Part shown: positions 17,623 through 28,956 of the stretch, one piece after another
How the letters are laid out: each line of letters starts with the position of its first letter
Numbering within the stretch: position 1 is the stretch's first letter
Source of the DNA: Lachnospiraceae bacterium
GTDB taxonomy: Bacteria; Bacillota; Clostridia; Lachnospirales; Lachnospiraceae
Length of the DNA stretch: 64,000 nucleotides
Direction of reading: 5' to 3'
Assembly (NCBI GenBank): GCA_017396555.1
Contig: JAFQLS010000017.1
Coordinates: 62,001-126,000, forward strand
Made by a program: the position numbers and the translations under genes
The notes under the pieces: generated by a model
Seen by the model: the letters and a program-made list of their open reading frames with translations, nothing else
Databases searched by the model: none
Told to the model about the DNA's origin: nothing

Positions 17623-18267
17623 ATGGGTAAAAACGAAACAGAAGAAATTAAAGAAATGGGTCAGCTTGAATTGAATAAAGATGGAAAGAAAATTCATTTG
17701 TTATCAATAATAGGAGAGATAGAAGGTCATGAGGTACTATCACAGAATTCGAAGACGACTAAATATGAGCATGTATTGCCTAAGCTTGCTCAGATAGAGG
17801 ATGACGAAGAGATAAAAGGTGTTCTTGTGATTATTAATACAATGGGTGGAGATGTTGAGGCAGGGTTAGCCATTGCAGAGATGATTGCTTCATTGAGTAA
17901 ACCTACCGTATCGCTGGTTTTGGGCGGAAGTCATTCAATAGGTGGACCGATAGCAGTATCAGCACAGTATTCATTTATTGTTCCAACAGGAACGATGGTT
18001 ATTCATCCGGTAAGAATGAACGGAACCGTGATTGGAGCGCCACAAACTTATGACTATTTTAAGCAGATGCAGGACAGAATTATTAGCTTTATAGCTACAC
18101 ATAGTAATATATCAGAAAACAGACTTGAGAAGCTTATGATGAATACAGGTATGATGACAAAGGATTTAGGGACTAATCTTGTGGGTAAAGAAACTGTTGA
18201 TGAAGGTATTATTAATGAGGTTGGCGGAATTAAAGATGCTGTAAAGAAATTAAGGAGTATGATTTAA
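17623..18267 (+). CDS. tepA: ClpP-like translocation-enhancing protease (TepA family)
   Basis: This 214-aa protein has the ClpP/crotonase fold of the TepA/YmfB family. The nucleophile Ser105 is in GGSHSIGG and His128 in MVIHPVR. The oxyanion-type glycines lie in TMGGDVEAG. In Bacillus, TepA-type genes also sit next to ftsK/spoIIIE, as here with only uppP between. The suggested role is degradation of leftover signal peptides or small proteins, which is family knowledge and not shown here. GGGGGAGA precedes the ATG. Confidence 0.85.
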   Translation: MGKNETEEIKEMGQLELNKDGKKIHLLSIIGEIEGHEVLSQNSKTTKYEHVLPKLAQIEDDEEIKGVLVIINTMGGDVEAGLAIAEMIASLSKPTVSLVLGGSHSIGGPIAVSAQYSFIVPTGTMVIHPVRMNGTVIGAPQTYDYFKQMQDRIISFIATHSNISENRLEKLMMNTGMMTKDLGTNLVGKETVDEGIINEVGGIKDAVKKLRSMI

Positions 18268-18358
18268 GAGAAGTTTTTTTGGTTGAATAATAATTAAATT
18301 GATAGTAGAATATAATGGAGTGTGTAACTCAAAAAATATTATAAGGTTGTGAAGAAAT

Positions 18359-19231
18359 ATGAATATAATTGAAGCAATTATTCTTGGTCTGGTGCAAGGT
18401 TTGGCTGAGTTTTTACCAATAAGCAGTTCAGGTCATCTGGCGATAGCAAAAGAATTGTTTGGTTTAGACGATGTAGGTCTGGCGTTTGATTTATTATTAC
18501 ACTTAGGTACATTAGTAGCAGTGTTTGTTGCCTTTTACAAGGATATATGGGAGCTTATTGTAGAAGGTTGTGGGATAATCAAGGATGCTTGCATCAATAT
18601 TGTATATTGGTTTAAGAAGAAGGCGGGAAATAATGAGATAGAATATGTTAAGGTTGTATCAACCCCATATAGACGTTTTGTTATGCTTGTTATTATTTCT
18701 ACTATCCCAACTGGTGTTATGGGCTTACTATTTAAGGAAATTTTCAATTTAGATAATCCTATTTTGCTTATTCCTGCAATTAGTCTTTTGCTTACAGGAT
18801 GTTTATTATTACTTGCAGACTCAATGCCTAGCGGTAAGACGACTGAGAAAAATGCGACATATTTACAGGGAGCAATAATAGGTATTAGTCAGGGCTTTGC
18901 AACGCTTCCGGGACTTTCAAGGTCGGGAACTACGATAACCTGTTGCCTTGCATGTGGATTTGAAAAGAAATTTGCTGTTAAATATTCATTTATCATGTCC
19001 ATTCCTGCAATTATCGGTGCTAATATATTAGAGTTAGGTGATTTGGCAGGTACGGGAATTAGTTCGCAAGAGCTGATTTATTACATTATAGGAACTGTCG
19101 TAGCGGCAATTTCAGGATATATATGTATAAAAACTATGTTAGTTGTTGTAAGAAAAAATAAATTTAAGTATTTTGCATACTATTGTTTTGCTATAGGTTT
19201 GTTGTCGGGAATAGTATATTTCGTCAAATAA
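18359..19231 (+). CDS. uppP: Undecaprenyl-diphosphate phosphatase
   Basis: This 290-aa multi-pass membrane enzyme removes a phosphate from undecaprenyl diphosphate, recycling the lipid carrier for peptidoglycan. The signature E-FLPISSSGHL is at residues 17-28, and the second motif GLSRSGTT is about two-thirds along. It has about eight membrane helices. The gene lies in a cell-envelope run (tepA-uppP-ftsK). Its ribosome site is weak (AAGGTTGTGAAG). Confidence 0.95.
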   Translation: MNIIEAIILGLVQGLAEFLPISSSGHLAIAKELFGLDDVGLAFDLLLHLGTLVAVFVAFYKDIWELIVEGCGIIKDACINIVYWFKKKAGNNEIEYVKVVSTPYRRFVMLVIISTIPTGVMGLLFKEIFNLDNPILLIPAISLLLTGCLLLLADSMPSGKTTEKNATYLQGAIIGISQGFATLPGLSRSGTTITCCLACGFEKKFAVKYSFIMSIPAIIGANILELGDLAGTGISSQELIYYIIGTVVAAISGYICIKTMLVVVRKNKFKYFAYYCFAIGLLSGIVYFVK

Positions 19232-19255
19232 ATACTTAGCATTGAAAGGATTATT

Positions 19256-21835
19256 ATGGCTTCAAAGACAAGAAACAGAAAAAAATCGAATAGTAAGAAT
19301 AAAAGAAAAGTACAAGTGAAACATGAGTCATACGATAGAGAACTGATAAAAGAAATAAGATTGGTGATATCTTTTTCTATTACTGTTTTTGTTACATTGA
19401 GCTGTTTTGGCTTGTTTGGTGCATTTGGTAGTATTATCAGTAAATTTATGTTTGGATGCTTTGGTATTATCGCATATATCGTTCCGTTAATTACTTTTTT
19501 TGGAGTATGGTTTTTTATTGCGAATATATCTAATTCTAAGGCGATAATAAAATTTATTGCAGGATGTTTTGGAGTATCTGTAGTATGTGCTTTTTTTCAC
19601 TTATTATTATATGCGGATGATAATTCGTATTCAAAAGTGTTTTCTATTTGTGGTAAAGAGCAGACCGGTGGTGGTGTTCTGGGTGCATTAATTGGAGGAA
19701 GTTTGGAATCTTCTTTAAGCATATACGGTGCCTACTTTATTTTGGTTGTGCTTGCTGTTATTATTTTTATTGTCGTTACTGAAAAATCTTTTGTAGGAGG
19801 AGTAAAAAATAGTAGCAGACGTGTGTATGATGCGGCAAAAGAAGATTATAACCGATTAAAAGAAGAGAGTGCAGAACATATTAGGGAAAAAGAATATAAG
19901 AAGAATCGACGTATTAACAAAAAAGTAACCGGTATTGGTGATACAAGAATTAATGGTGAAAAGGAAGAATATCAGGGAATGCATGAGGTGACTGATATTT
20001 CAAATAAATCAGTATATAGAGGAAGAGTGGAGATTGAGGAGCCGGAAATTAACGAAAATACTGAAAACATACAAGAACCTCAAAGGGTTAGTTATTATGA
20101 GGAAAATGTGCCTGTAGAACCTACATATAGTAATAATAAGCAGGAAGAACAAAGTGTAGATGAGAATGAACCATTTACACCGAAGGAAAAGATAGAAGTT
20201 AGCCAGAGTGCTATGAATGTTATGAATAGAAAAGCATTTAGTACAGGGCAGAGCAACATAGAAGTTAAAGAAGAAGCTTCTGATATTGTGATTAAACCAT
20301 CGGAAGAGCCTTCAAATAATAAAAAGAAGGTTATGAAATATACACTTCCACCGATAACTCTTCTTAATAAAGGTTCGATGAGAAGAAGTAATGCGGGAAG
20401 AAAGGGCGGACTTAGTGAGACGGCGATAAAGCTTCAGCAGATACTGGAAAACTTCGGAGTAAATGCGACTGTTACTAATGAAAGTAAAGGTCCTTCGGTA
20501 ACAAGATATGAGTTACAGCCTGAGATGGGAACTAAGGTTAGCAAGATTACTTCGCTGACGGATGATATTAAACTTAATCTTGCGGCTTCTGATATCAGAA
20601 TAGAAGCTCCGATACCCGGAAAAGCAGCGGTTGGTATTGAAGTTCCTAATACAACAAGAGAATCAGTATTACTTAGAGATTTGATTGAATCTGATGAATT
20701 AAAGAAGCATCCGTCAAAGATTGCATTTGCGGCAGGTATGGATATAGCAGGAAATGTTATTGTTGCAGATATTGCAAAGATGCCACATATGCTTATAGCC
20801 GGAACTACAGGTTCAGGAAAGTCAGTGTTTACCAATTCTATTATCCAGAGTATTTTATTCAGAGCTACACCGGAAGAGGTAAGAATGATTATTGTTGACC
20901 CGAAGGTAGTAGAATTTGGTATATATAATGGAATACCACATCTGCTTATTCCGGTTGTTACTGATCCAAAGAAAGCAGCAGGGGCACTCGCATGGGCTGT
21001 AGCTGAAATGACTAAGAGATATAAGGCATTTGCAGATTATAATGTAAGAGATTTAAAAGGTTACAATGAAAAGATAGAAAGTGTAGAAGTAGAAGAGGGT
21101 GAAGAAAAACCACAAAAACTTCCACAGATTGTGATAATTATTGATGAGTTGGCAGACCTTATGATGGTTGCTGCAAAAGAGGTTGAAGAATCTATATGCC
21201 GTTTGGCACAGCTTGCCAGAGCAGCAGGCATTCATCTGATAATAGCTACACAGCGTCCGTCTGTTGATGTTGTAACGGGTCTGATTAAGGCAAATGTTCC
21301 ATCAAGAGTAGCATTACTAGTATCGTCAGGAACTGATTCAAGAACTATTATAGATATGAATGGTGCTGAAAAATTATTAGGTAATGGTGATATGCTATTC
21401 TATCCATCCGGATATGTAAAACCTGTTAGATTGCAGGGAGCATTTGTATCAGATGCGGAAGTGTCAAAGGTGGTTGAATATATTACAAGTCATTCCGGTG
21501 AAGTTGAATATGATGATGATATAACAAGTCAGGTCAATGAAGGTCCACAGGATTTACAGAGTGGAGAGGGTTCGATGTTATCTGATAAGAATGATGGAAA
21601 TGATGAATTTTTTGAAGAAGCCGGAAGATTCGTTATAGAGAAAGATAAAGCATCAATAAGTATGCTTCAGAGAATGTTTAAGATTGGTTTTAACAGAGCA
21701 GCACGAATTGTTGATCAGTTAGAGGCAGCAGGTGTTGTCGGAGAAGAAGACAAGACAAAGCCAAGAAAAATATTAATGACAATGGAAGAATTTGAAAACT
21801 ATTTACAAAATAAGAATAATGGAGGTAATGAATGA
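19256..21835 (+). CDS. FtsK/SpoIIIE DNA translocase
   Basis: This 859-aa protein has about four N-terminal membrane helices (residues 30-185), a charged linker of about 200 residues, and the RecA-like motor with Walker A GTTGSGKS (about 515-522) and Walker [10 protein letters not shown]. It ends in a gamma winged-helix domain (about 790-850) that reads orienting sequences. It pumps DNA through the division or spore septum. The window has spoIIGA-sigE, so a SpoIIIE role is plausible, but sequence does not separate the two. Its end overlaps fhs by 4 bp. Confidence 0.95.
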   Translation: MASKTRNRKKSNSKNKRKVQVKHESYDRELIKEIRLVISFSITVFVTLSCFGLFGAFGSIISKFMFGCFGIIAYIVPLITFFGVWFFIANISNSKAIIKFIAGCFGVSVVCAFFHLLLYADDNSYSKVFSICGKEQTGGGVLGALIGGSLESSLSIYGAYFILVVLAVIIFIVVTEKSFVGGVKNSSRRVYDAAKEDYNRLKEESAEHIREKEYKKNRRINKKVTGIGDTRINGEKEEYQGMHEVTDISNKSVYRGRVEIEEPEINENTENIQEPQRVSYYEENVPVEPTYSNNKQEEQSVDENEPFTPKEKIEVSQSAMNVMNRKAFSTGQSNIEVKEEASDIVIKPSEEPSNNKKKVMKYTLPPITLLNKGSMRRSNAGRKGGLSETAIKLQQILENFGVNATVTNESKGPSVTRYELQPEMGTKVSKITSLTDDIKLNLAASDIRIEAPIPGKAAVGIEVPNTTRESVLLRDLIESDELKKHPSKIAFAAGMDIAGNVIVADIAKMPHMLIAGTTGSGKSVFTNSIIQSILFRATPEEVRMIIVDPKVVEFGIYNGIPHLLIPVVTDPKKAAGALAWAVAEMTKRYKAFADYNVRDLKGYNEKIESVEVEEGEEKPQKLPQIVIIIDELADLMMVAAKEVEESICRLAQLARAAGIHLIIATQRPSVDVVTGLIKANVPSRVALLVSSGTDSRTIIDMNGAEKLLGNGDMLFYPSGYVKPVRLQGAFVSDAEVSKVVEYITSHSGEVEYDDDITSQVNEGPQDLQSGEGSMLSDKNDGNDEFFEEAGRFVIEKDKASISMLQRMFKIGFNRAARIVDQLEAAGVVGEEDKTKPRKILMTMEEFENYLQNKNNGGNE

Positions 21836-23505
21836 TGAAGACGGATATTCAAATCGCACAGGAGGCTAAAATGCTTCCGATTAAAGAAGTAGCAGCTCAG
21901 TTAAATATTTCAGAGGATGAACTTGATTTATACGGAAAGTATAAAGCAAAGTTATCTGATGAATATCTTAAGAAAATTGAGAATAACAAAAAAGGTAAGT
22001 TGGTTCTTGTTACAGCTATTAATCCAACACCGGCAGGTGAAGGAAAGACAACCACAAGCGTTGGTCTTGGACAGGCTATGGGCAAGCTTGGAAAGAAGGC
22101 TATAATTGCACTTAGAGAGCCATCCCTTGGACCTTGTTTTGGTATAAAAGGTGGAGCAGCAGGTGGTGGGTATGCTCAGGTTGTTCCAATGGAGGATTTG
22201 AATCTTCATTTCACAGGAGATTTCCATGCAATTACTTCGGCTAATAATCTTCTTGCAGCTATGCTTGATAATCATATTCAGCAGGGAAATGAATTAAATA
22301 TTGATACAAGACAGATTGTATGGAAGAGATGTCTTGATATGAATGACAGGGTATTAAGAAATGTAGTAGTTGGTCTTGGAGCAAAGCTTGACGGTGTGGT
22401 TAGAGAGGATCATTTCGTTATTACTGTTGCATCTGAAATAATGGCAATTCTTTGTCTTGCTGATGATATGGCAGACCTTAAGAAGCGTCTTTCTAATATA
22501 ATTGTAGCATACAATTATAGTGGAGAACCTGTAACAGCAGGACAGTTAAATGCAGTAGGTGCTATGGCAGCATTACTTAAGGACGCCATAAGACCTAACC
22601 TTATTCAGACACTTGAAAATACACCGGCATTAGTACACGGTGGACCATTTGCAAATATTGCACATGGCTGTAATTCAGTAAGAGCTACAAATGCCGCACT
22701 TAGAATGGCTGATATTACGATTACTGAGGCTGGTTTTGGAGCAGACCTTGGAGCAGAAAAATTCCTTGATATTAAGTGTAGAATGGCAGGACTTAAGCCG
22801 GATGCCATTGTTCTGGTAGCTACTATCAGAGCTTTAAAATACAATGGCGGTGTTGCTAAAAAGGATTTAGCTGAGGAAAATCTTGATGCTCTAAAAAAGG
22901 GTATTGTCAATTTGGAAAAGCATATTGAGAATTTACAGAAGTATGGTGTACCGGTAGTGGTTACGCTTAACTCATTTGTAACTGATTCAGATGCAGAAAA
23001 TGAATTTGTTAAGAAATTCTGTGAAGACAGAGGATGCGAATTTGCATTATCAGAGGTTTGGGAAAAAGGTGGCGAAGGCGGAATTGAGCTCGCTAATAAG
23101 GTTCTTGAAACCCTTGAGAATAAGGAAAGCAATTTTGCACCTATTTATCCTGATGATATCAGTCTTGAAGATAAGATTGCTACTATTGCAAAGGAAATAT
23201 ATGGTGCAAATGGTGTAACATATTCTCCGGCAGCGAAGAAGGCACTTGAGAAAATTGCGGCTATGGGATATTCTCATTTTCCGGTATGTATGGCAAAGAC
23301 ACAGTATTCGTTATCAGATGATCAGACTAAGCTGGGAAGACCAACTGATTTTGATATAAATGTAAGAGAAGTATATATAAGTGCAGGTGCTGGATTTGTA
23401 GTTGCCATTACAGGAGCTATTATGACAATGCCCGGACTTCCAAAGATTCCGGCTGCAAACGGAATTGACGTAAACAATGAAGGTGTAATTACCGGATTAT
23501 TCTAA
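21832..23505 (+). CDS. fhs: Formate-tetrahydrofolate ligase
   Basis: This 557-aa enzyme makes 10-formyl-THF from formate, THF and ATP. It has the usual family length and the P-loop [11 protein letters not shown] (about 66-76). It feeds purine and fMet-tRNA synthesis and, in acetogens, the methyl branch of the Wood-Ljungdahl pathway. folD lies four genes on. GGAGGT is 5 bp before ATG 21832 and 8 bp before the next in-frame ATG (21835), so either could be used. It overlaps ftsK. Confidence 0.97.
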   Translation: MMKTDIQIAQEAKMLPIKEVAAQLNISEDELDLYGKYKAKLSDEYLKKIENNKKGKLVLVTAINPTPAGEGKTTTSVGLGQAMGKLGKKAIIALREPSLGPCFGIKGGAAGGGYAQVVPMEDLNLHFTGDFHAITSANNLLAAMLDNHIQQGNELNIDTRQIVWKRCLDMNDRVLRNVVVGLGAKLDGVVREDHFVITVASEIMAILCLADDMADLKKRLSNIIVAYNYSGEPVTAGQLNAVGAMAALLKDAIRPNLIQTLENTPALVHGGPFANIAHGCNSVRATNAALRMADITITEAGFGADLGAEKFLDIKCRMAGLKPDAIVLVATIRALKYNGGVAKKDLAEENLDALKKGIVNLEKHIENLQKYGVPVVVTLNSFVTDSDAENEFVKKFCEDRGCEFALSEVWEKGGEGGIELANKVLETLENKESNFAPIYPDDISLEDKIATIAKEIYGANGVTYSPAAKKALEKIAAMGYSHFPVCMAKTQYSLSDDQTKLGRPTDFDINVREVYISAGAGFVVAITGAIMTMPGLPKIPAANGIDVNNEGVITGLF

Positions 23506-23534
23506 GATACCAGAAATAAAGGAATGAAAATGCT

Positions 23535-24383
23535 ATGAGTAGAAAACTTAAATTTACAAAAATGCATGGAACAGGTAATGATTATGTCTATGTAAATTGC
23601 TTTGAAGAGACAGTTGATAATCCGGAAGAATTAGCTGTAAGAGTGAGTGACAGACATTTTGGGATTGGGTCAGATGGATTAATTCTTATTACTCCATCTG
23701 ATGTTGCTGATGTGAGAATGAGGATGTATAATCTGGATGGTTCTGAAGGTATGATGTGTGGAAATGGAATCAGGTGTGTGGCTAAATATGCATACGACAG
23801 AGGAATTGCAAAGAAGCAGACAATGACTGTTGAGACTAAGAGCGGAATTAAAACACTTGAGATTACAGATAAGGACGGTAAGGCAGATTATATTGCTGTT
23901 AATATGGGAGAGGCTATACTAAAGCCTTCTCTTATACCTGTTAATGATGACGGAGATGATTTTATTGCAAGGGATGTAGAGGTAAATGGTCAGATGTATA
24001 AGATGACCTGTGTATCAATGGGAAACCCACATGCAGTAATATTTACAACGGGAATTGATGAACTTGATTTGGACAAAATAGGTCCGTATTTTGAAAATCA
24101 TCCTTTGTTTCCTGAAAGAGTTAATACAGAGTTTATAGAGGTTATAGATGACCATACTCTTAAAATGAGAGTTTATGAGAGAGGTTCAGGAGAAACCCTT
24201 TCTTGTGGAACAGGCACATGTGCTACTGTTGTGGCAGCAGTACTTAATGGATACTGTAAGAAAAATGAAGAAATTACTGTTCAGATTCGTGGTGGAGAAC
24301 TTAAGAATACCTACCTTGACGATGGTAGTGTAATAATGAGAGGAACAGGTACATTTGTATTTGACGGTGAAATTGAAGTATAA
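23535..24383 (+). CDS. dapF: Diaminopimelate epimerase
   Basis: This 282-aa enzyme turns LL- into meso-diaminopimelate for lysine and the cell wall. The two catalytic cysteines are visible: Cys75 in MMCGNGIRC and the second in SCGTGTCAT near residue 223. The start HGTGNDY is characteristic. It is directly followed by murE, which adds meso-DAP to the peptidoglycan precursor, so substrate supply and use are neighbours. Confidence 0.97.
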   Translation: MSRKLKFTKMHGTGNDYVYVNCFEETVDNPEELAVRVSDRHFGIGSDGLILITPSDVADVRMRMYNLDGSEGMMCGNGIRCVAKYAYDRGIAKKQTMTVETKSGIKTLEITDKDGKADYIAVNMGEAILKPSLIPVNDDGDDFIARDVEVNGQMYKMTCVSMGNPHAVIFTTGIDELDLDKIGPYFENHPLFPERVNTEFIEVIDDHTLKMRVYERGSGETLSCGTGTCATVVAAVLNGYCKKNEEITVQIRGGELKNTYLDDGSVIMRGTGTFVFDGEIEV

Positions 24384-24395
24384 AGGGTGATTAAT

Positions 24396-25877
24396 GTGAA
24401 TTTAAAACAGTTACTTACTAATTTAGAATACGAATTATTACAGGGAGATATAGAAGTTAAGGTATCTGATATTGTATATGATTCGAGAAAAGCAACAAAA
24501 GATAATGCATTTGTATGTCTAAGTGGTGCAGTAGTAGATGGTCATTCTTATATAGAAAGTGCATTTGAGCTTGGATGCAGAGTTATATTTGTAGAGAAGG
24601 ATGTAGATTTAATAGATGGTGTAACCTTTATTAAGCTAAAGGATACAAGAAAGGCATTATCATATTTATCGCAGGCATTGTTTGACTATCCGGCTAAAAA
24701 GCTAACAACGATAGCACTGACAGGTACAAAGGGCAAAACTACCACAGCATTTATGATAAAGGAGATATTAGAAAATGCCGGTAAAAAGGTTGGTGTTATT
24801 GGTACAATGGGTGTCTTCATCGGTGAAAGACATATTGAAACTAAAAATACGACTCCGGAATCTTATGATATACAGTATTATTTGAATGAAATGGTAAATG
24901 AAAATATAGAATATGCCATTATGGAAGTGTCCTCGCAGGCACTAAAGGTTGGAAGAACAGAAGGTCTTGAATTTGACTATGCTATATTTACTAACCTTTC
25001 TCCTGATCATATAGGTGGGGCAGAACACAAGGATATGGATGAATATATTTACTGTAAGAGCCTGTTGTTTAAACAATGTAGGCATGGTGTATTTAACATT
25101 GATGATGAGTGTTATGGTAATATGACTAAGAACGCAAGCTGTACACTTAATACATTTGGTTTTTCACAAAATGCAGACATTAGAGTTAAAAACGTAGAGT
25201 ATATGGTTGAAGGTGGATTTATAGGAATTGATTTTATTACAGAAGGAACAGTTAATGACGAATTTAAGGTAAATACTCCCGGCAAATTCACAGCTTATAA
25301 TGCTTTATCAGCGATAGCTTTATCTCGTCTGTTAGGAATAGACATAACTAATATAAAGAATGCTTTATACAATTTTGCTGTCAGAGGACGAGTGGAACCG
25401 GTTAATATATCAGACAGATTTACGCTACTTATTGACTATGCTCATAATGCAGTAAGCATGGAAAGCATTCTGACTACGATAAGAGAATACAATCCTAAGA
25501 GAATTGTAAGTATGTTTGGATGCGGTGGAAACCGTTCTAAAAATAGACGATATGAGATGGGTGAAATATCAGGAAAGCTTGCTGATTTAACAGTTATAAC
25601 CGAAGATAACTCAAGATTTGAGGATGTTATGGATATAATCGAGGATATTAAGATAGGTATTCATAAAACAGATGGAGAATATGTTGTTGTTCCAAATAGA
25701 AAGGATGCAATAAGGTACTGTATAGAAAATGCAGAGGATGGGGATATTATTCTGCTTCTTGGAAAAGGACATGAGGATTATCAGGAAATAAACGGAGAAA
25801 GATTTCCATTTGATGAGAGAGTTATTATAAACGAAATTATGAAAGAAATAGGTGAAAAAAATGGCACAGATAATTGA
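24396..25877 (+). CDS. murE: UDP-MurNAc-tripeptide synthetase
   Basis: This 493-aa Mur ligase adds the third amino acid of the peptidoglycan stem. The ATP loop is GTKGKTTTA, and Mur-family residues appear in NLSPDHIGG and DYAHNAVSM. The substrate motif reads DNSR where DAP-type enzymes usually have DNPR; the key Arg is kept and dapF is next door, so meso-DAP is the likely substrate. I prefer GTG 24396 over GTG 24387 because AAGGGTGA lies at the right distance and the protein then starts NLKQLL like relatives. murE is absent from the dcw cluster later in the window. Confidence 0.93.
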   Translation: MNLKQLLTNLEYELLQGDIEVKVSDIVYDSRKATKDNAFVCLSGAVVDGHSYIESAFELGCRVIFVEKDVDLIDGVTFIKLKDTRKALSYLSQALFDYPAKKLTTIALTGTKGKTTTAFMIKEILENAGKKVGVIGTMGVFIGERHIETKNTTPESYDIQYYLNEMVNENIEYAIMEVSSQALKVGRTEGLEFDYAIFTNLSPDHIGGAEHKDMDEYIYCKSLLFKQCRHGVFNIDDECYGNMTKNASCTLNTFGFSQNADIRVKNVEYMVEGGFIGIDFITEGTVNDEFKVNTPGKFTAYNALSAIALSRLLGIDITNIKNALYNFAVRGRVEPVNISDRFTLLIDYAHNAVSMESILTTIREYNPKRIVSMFGCGGNRSKNRRYEMGEISGKLADLTVITEDNSRFEDVMDIIEDIKIGIHKTDGEYVVVPNRKDAIRYCIENAEDGDIILLLGKGHEDYQEINGERFPFDERVIINEIMKEIGEKNGTDN

Positions 25878-26712
25878 TGGAAAAAAGATTTCACAGGAAA
25901 TCAAGGATGAACTTAAAGAAAAGGTGGCAGCATATAAGGAAAAAGGATATGAGATTACATTAGCTGTTATTCAGGTTGGTAATAACCCGGCATCTACGGT
26001 ATATGTGGGGAATAAGAAAAAAGCTTGTGAATATGTGGGAATTCGTTCACTCGCATATGAGCTTGATGAAAATATCACGGAACAGGAATTGCTTGATTTA
26101 ATTAATGAATTAAATGATAGAGATGATGTTAATGGTATTCTTGTTCAACTTCCGCTTCCTAAGCATATTAGTGAAAAGAAGGTAATTGAGACAATTAATC
26201 CAAAGAAGGATGTGGATGGCTTCCATCCAATGAATGTTGGTGCATTAAGCATAGGAGACGAGGGCTTTATATCTTGTACTCCATATGGTATTATTGAACT
26301 TCTTAAGCGTTCAGATATTGATATTAAGGGAAAGGAATGTGTGGTAGTTGGTAGAAGTAATATAGTTGGTAAGCCTATCTCAATGCTTTTAATCAGAGAG
26401 AATGGTACGGTTACAGTTACTCATTCAGCAACAAGAGACCTTAAGGAAGTAACAAAGAGAGCAGATATATTAGTGGCAGCTATCGGCAAGCCTAGATTTA
26501 TAAATGCTGACTATGTTAAAGAAGGTGTAGTGGTTATCGACGTTGGCATCAACAGAGATGAGAATAATAAGCTTTGCGGTGATGTGGATTTTGAATCAGT
26601 AGAGCCATTAGCTTCTGCAATTACACCTGTTCCGGGTGGGGTTGGACCTATGACAATAGCAATGCTTATGACAAATTGTGTAGAAGCAGCAGAAAAATAT
26701 ATGATTAAATAG
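25861..26712 (+). CDS. folD: Methylene-THF dehydrogenase/methenyl-THF cyclohydrolase
   Basis: This 283-aa bifunctional folate enzyme interconverts methylene-, methenyl- and formyl-THF with NADP. It has the catalytic Lys in TVYVGNKKKACE, the LVQLPLP loop, and the GRSNIVGKP cofactor-binding signature. I chose ATG 25861 (MAQIIDGKK), which overlaps the murE end by 17 bp, over an in-frame GTG at 25852. It works with Fhs encoded upstream. Confidence 0.95.
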   Translation: MAQIIDGKKISQEIKDELKEKVAAYKEKGYEITLAVIQVGNNPASTVYVGNKKKACEYVGIRSLAYELDENITEQELLDLINELNDRDDVNGILVQLPLPKHISEKKVIETINPKKDVDGFHPMNVGALSIGDEGFISCTPYGIIELLKRSDIDIKGKECVVVGRSNIVGKPISMLLIRENGTVTVTHSATRDLKEVTKRADILVAAIGKPRFINADYVKEGVVVIDVGINRDENNKLCGDVDFESVEPLASAITPVPGGVGPMTIAMLMTNCVEAAEKYMIK

Positions 26713-26728
26713 AAAGAGTGGAAGAGTA

Positions 26729-28942
26729 TTGATTTTTGCAAATGTTATAGTGGATATATCGCATGAAAAACTTGATAAAACATTTCAGTATATTATTCCT
26801 GAGCATTTGCAAGAATATATACGTCCCGGTGTAAGAGTGGATATTCCATTTGGTAAAGGCAACAGAATAATAAGTGGTTATGTGGTTGAGGTTACGAGAA
26901 CTCCGGAATTTGAGATTGATAAAATGAAGGATATAATATCCGTAAGACTTGGAAGTAAGCCAATAGAATCGCAGCTTATTGCTCTTGCAGCATGGATGAA
27001 GGAACACACGGGCTCTACACTTAATCAGGCACTTAAGACGGTTATTCCTGTTAAGCAACAGGTAAATGCCAAGGAAAATATTGCTATATCTCTTGCAATA
27101 AATAAAAAGGAAGCAGAGAGTTTATACAATTGTTATATTAATAGGAAAAATACTAAGAAGAGAGCAGAACTTATAAAATTTCTTATTGAAAATAAAGAAA
27201 TAGATAAAAAGCAGGCGGTGGCAAAATTTGATATATCAGATTCAATCATAAATAGTATGATTAAATCTGAAATAATTAAAAAAAGTGCCAGTCAGATATA
27301 CAGAAATCCTCTTATTCTTGAAAAAGCAACTTATGAGAATAACGTTGTTACCTTGAATGAGGAACAGAAAAATGTAGTAAATAGTATTGAAAATTTTATA
27401 GAAAATGAAGATACAAGACCTCATCTTATACATGGAGTAACAGGAAGCGGCAAGACCGAGGTGTATATGGAGCTTATAGATTATATGTTAAAAAGAGATA
27501 AACAGGTGATAGTTCTAATACCTGAAATCTCGCTTACATATCAGACAGTTATGAGATTCTATAATAGATTTGGTGACAATGTCGCAATTATTAATTCAAA
27601 GCTGTCACAGGGTGAAAAGCACGATCAGTTCGAAAGAGCAAAAAAGGGCGAGGCTAATATAATGGTTGGCCCAAGAAGTGCATTGTTCACACCGTTTACA
27701 AGGTTGGGGCTTATAATAGTAGATGAGGAGCATGAAAATGCTTATAAGAGTGAGACGGTTCCAAGATATCATGCAGTAGATACAGCAATTAAGAGAGCAG
27801 AGCTGGCAGACGCATATGTAATATTAGGCTCAGCTACTCCATCGGTTATCAGCTATAACAGAGCTATGGAGGGTAGATATATTTTGCATAGATTATCTAA
27901 AAGAGCAAAGGGTAATGATATGGCAGAGGTATCTGTAGTTGATATGAGAGAGGAACTAAAAAAAGGTAATAAGTCAATGTTCAGTGAGGAATTGGACAGA
28001 CTTATCAAAGACAGATTAGACAATAACCGGCAGATAATGCTGTTTATTAATAGAAGAGGATATGCTAATTTTGTATCCTGCAGAGCATGTGGAATTGCTA
28101 TAAAATGTCCGCATTGCGATGTATCGTTAAAATATCACAACGATAAAATATTAAGGTGTCATTATTGTGGATATGAGGTTAAAGCACCTGATAAATGTCC
28201 TGAATGTGGTTCTAAGTATATTGCACCATTTGGAACAGGAACTCAAAAGGTTGAGGAGGCAGTTAAAAAAAGATATCCGGAGGCAAGAGTGCTTAGAATG
28301 GATATGGATACGACTAAGGGAAAAGATGGGCATAATAAGATAATAGAAGCATTTGCAAATAATGAAGCAGATATTCTTATTGGAACTCAGATGATTGTTA
28401 AAGGTCATGACTTTCCTAATGTAACATTGGTTGGGATAATAGCTGCAGACCTCTCATTGTATGCGTCAGAGTATACAGCGTCAGAAAATACATTTCAGCT
28501 TCTTACACAGGCAGCAGGAAGGGCTGGACGAGGAGAAGCGCAGGGTAATGTGGTGATTCAAACCTATAATCCGGATGAGTGTTGTATACAGGCGGCTGCG
28601 AATCAGGATTATGAAGCATTTTATGAACAGGAAATGGCATTTCGAAAAATGATGAATTATCCGCCTGGTGCAGGAATGATGAAAATACAATTTTTAAGTG
28701 AAAATGAGGAACAGGTTAAGGAATTAGCTGATAAAGTGTATAAAGAAATTAAGAATTATAATAACAGGCTAACTATAATAGGTCCTTCAAGGGCATCTAT
28801 ATATAAGCTTAATGATGTATATAGATATATGATATATATAAAAGGAAATGAAGAATTATTTAAGGTTCAGGATGTTATAGATAAAACCCTGGATGAAAAA
28901 TATAATGAAGTAATTATTATGTATGACTATGAAAACATATAG
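26729..28942 (+). CDS. priA: Primosomal protein N' (replication restart helicase)
   Basis: This 737-aa superfamily-2 helicase restarts stalled replication forks. It has an N-terminal DNA-binding domain (1-100), a winged helix, Walker A GVTGSGKTE, a DEEH box, and eight zinc-ligand Cys in four pairs (CRAC, CPHC, CHYC, CPEC) inside the helicase C half. The QAAGRAGRG motif VI is present. The likely start is TTG 26729, 16 bp after folD; no better start fits the family N-terminus FANVIVDI. def follows 14 bp later. Confidence 0.95.
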   Translation: MIFANVIVDISHEKLDKTFQYIIPEHLQEYIRPGVRVDIPFGKGNRIISGYVVEVTRTPEFEIDKMKDIISVRLGSKPIESQLIALAAWMKEHTGSTLNQALKTVIPVKQQVNAKENIAISLAINKKEAESLYNCYINRKNTKKRAELIKFLIENKEIDKKQAVAKFDISDSIINSMIKSEIIKKSASQIYRNPLILEKATYENNVVTLNEEQKNVVNSIENFIENEDTRPHLIHGVTGSGKTEVYMELIDYMLKRDKQVIVLIPEISLTYQTVMRFYNRFGDNVAIINSKLSQGEKHDQFERAKKGEANIMVGPRSALFTPFTRLGLIIVDEEHENAYKSETVPRYHAVDTAIKRAELADAYVILGSATPSVISYNRAMEGRYILHRLSKRAKGNDMAEVSVVDMREELKKGNKSMFSEELDRLIKDRLDNNRQIMLFINRRGYANFVSCRACGIAIKCPHCDVSLKYHNDKILRCHYCGYEVKAPDKCPECGSKYIAPFGTGTQKVEEAVKKRYPEARVLRMDMDTTKGKDGHNKIIEAFANNEADILIGTQMIVKGHDFPNVTLVGIIAADLSLYASEYTASENTFQLLTQAAGRAGRGEAQGNVVIQTYNPDECCIQAAANQDYEAFYEQEMAFRKMMNYPPGAGMMKIQFLSENEEQVKELADKVYKEIKNYNNRLTIIGPSRASIYKLNDVYRYMIYIKGNEELFKVQDVIDKTLDEKYNEVIIMYDYENI

Positions 28943-28956
28943 AAAGGTGAAGAAAA

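Noticed and set aside
18268..18358. Promoter with TATAAT before uppP
   Set aside because: A good -10 box is visible but no -35 box lies at the right distance, so it was left out.
22605..23132. Long antisense frame (175 codons) inside fhs
   Set aside because: It is a mirror of codon bias in fhs; no ribosome site or recognisable domain.
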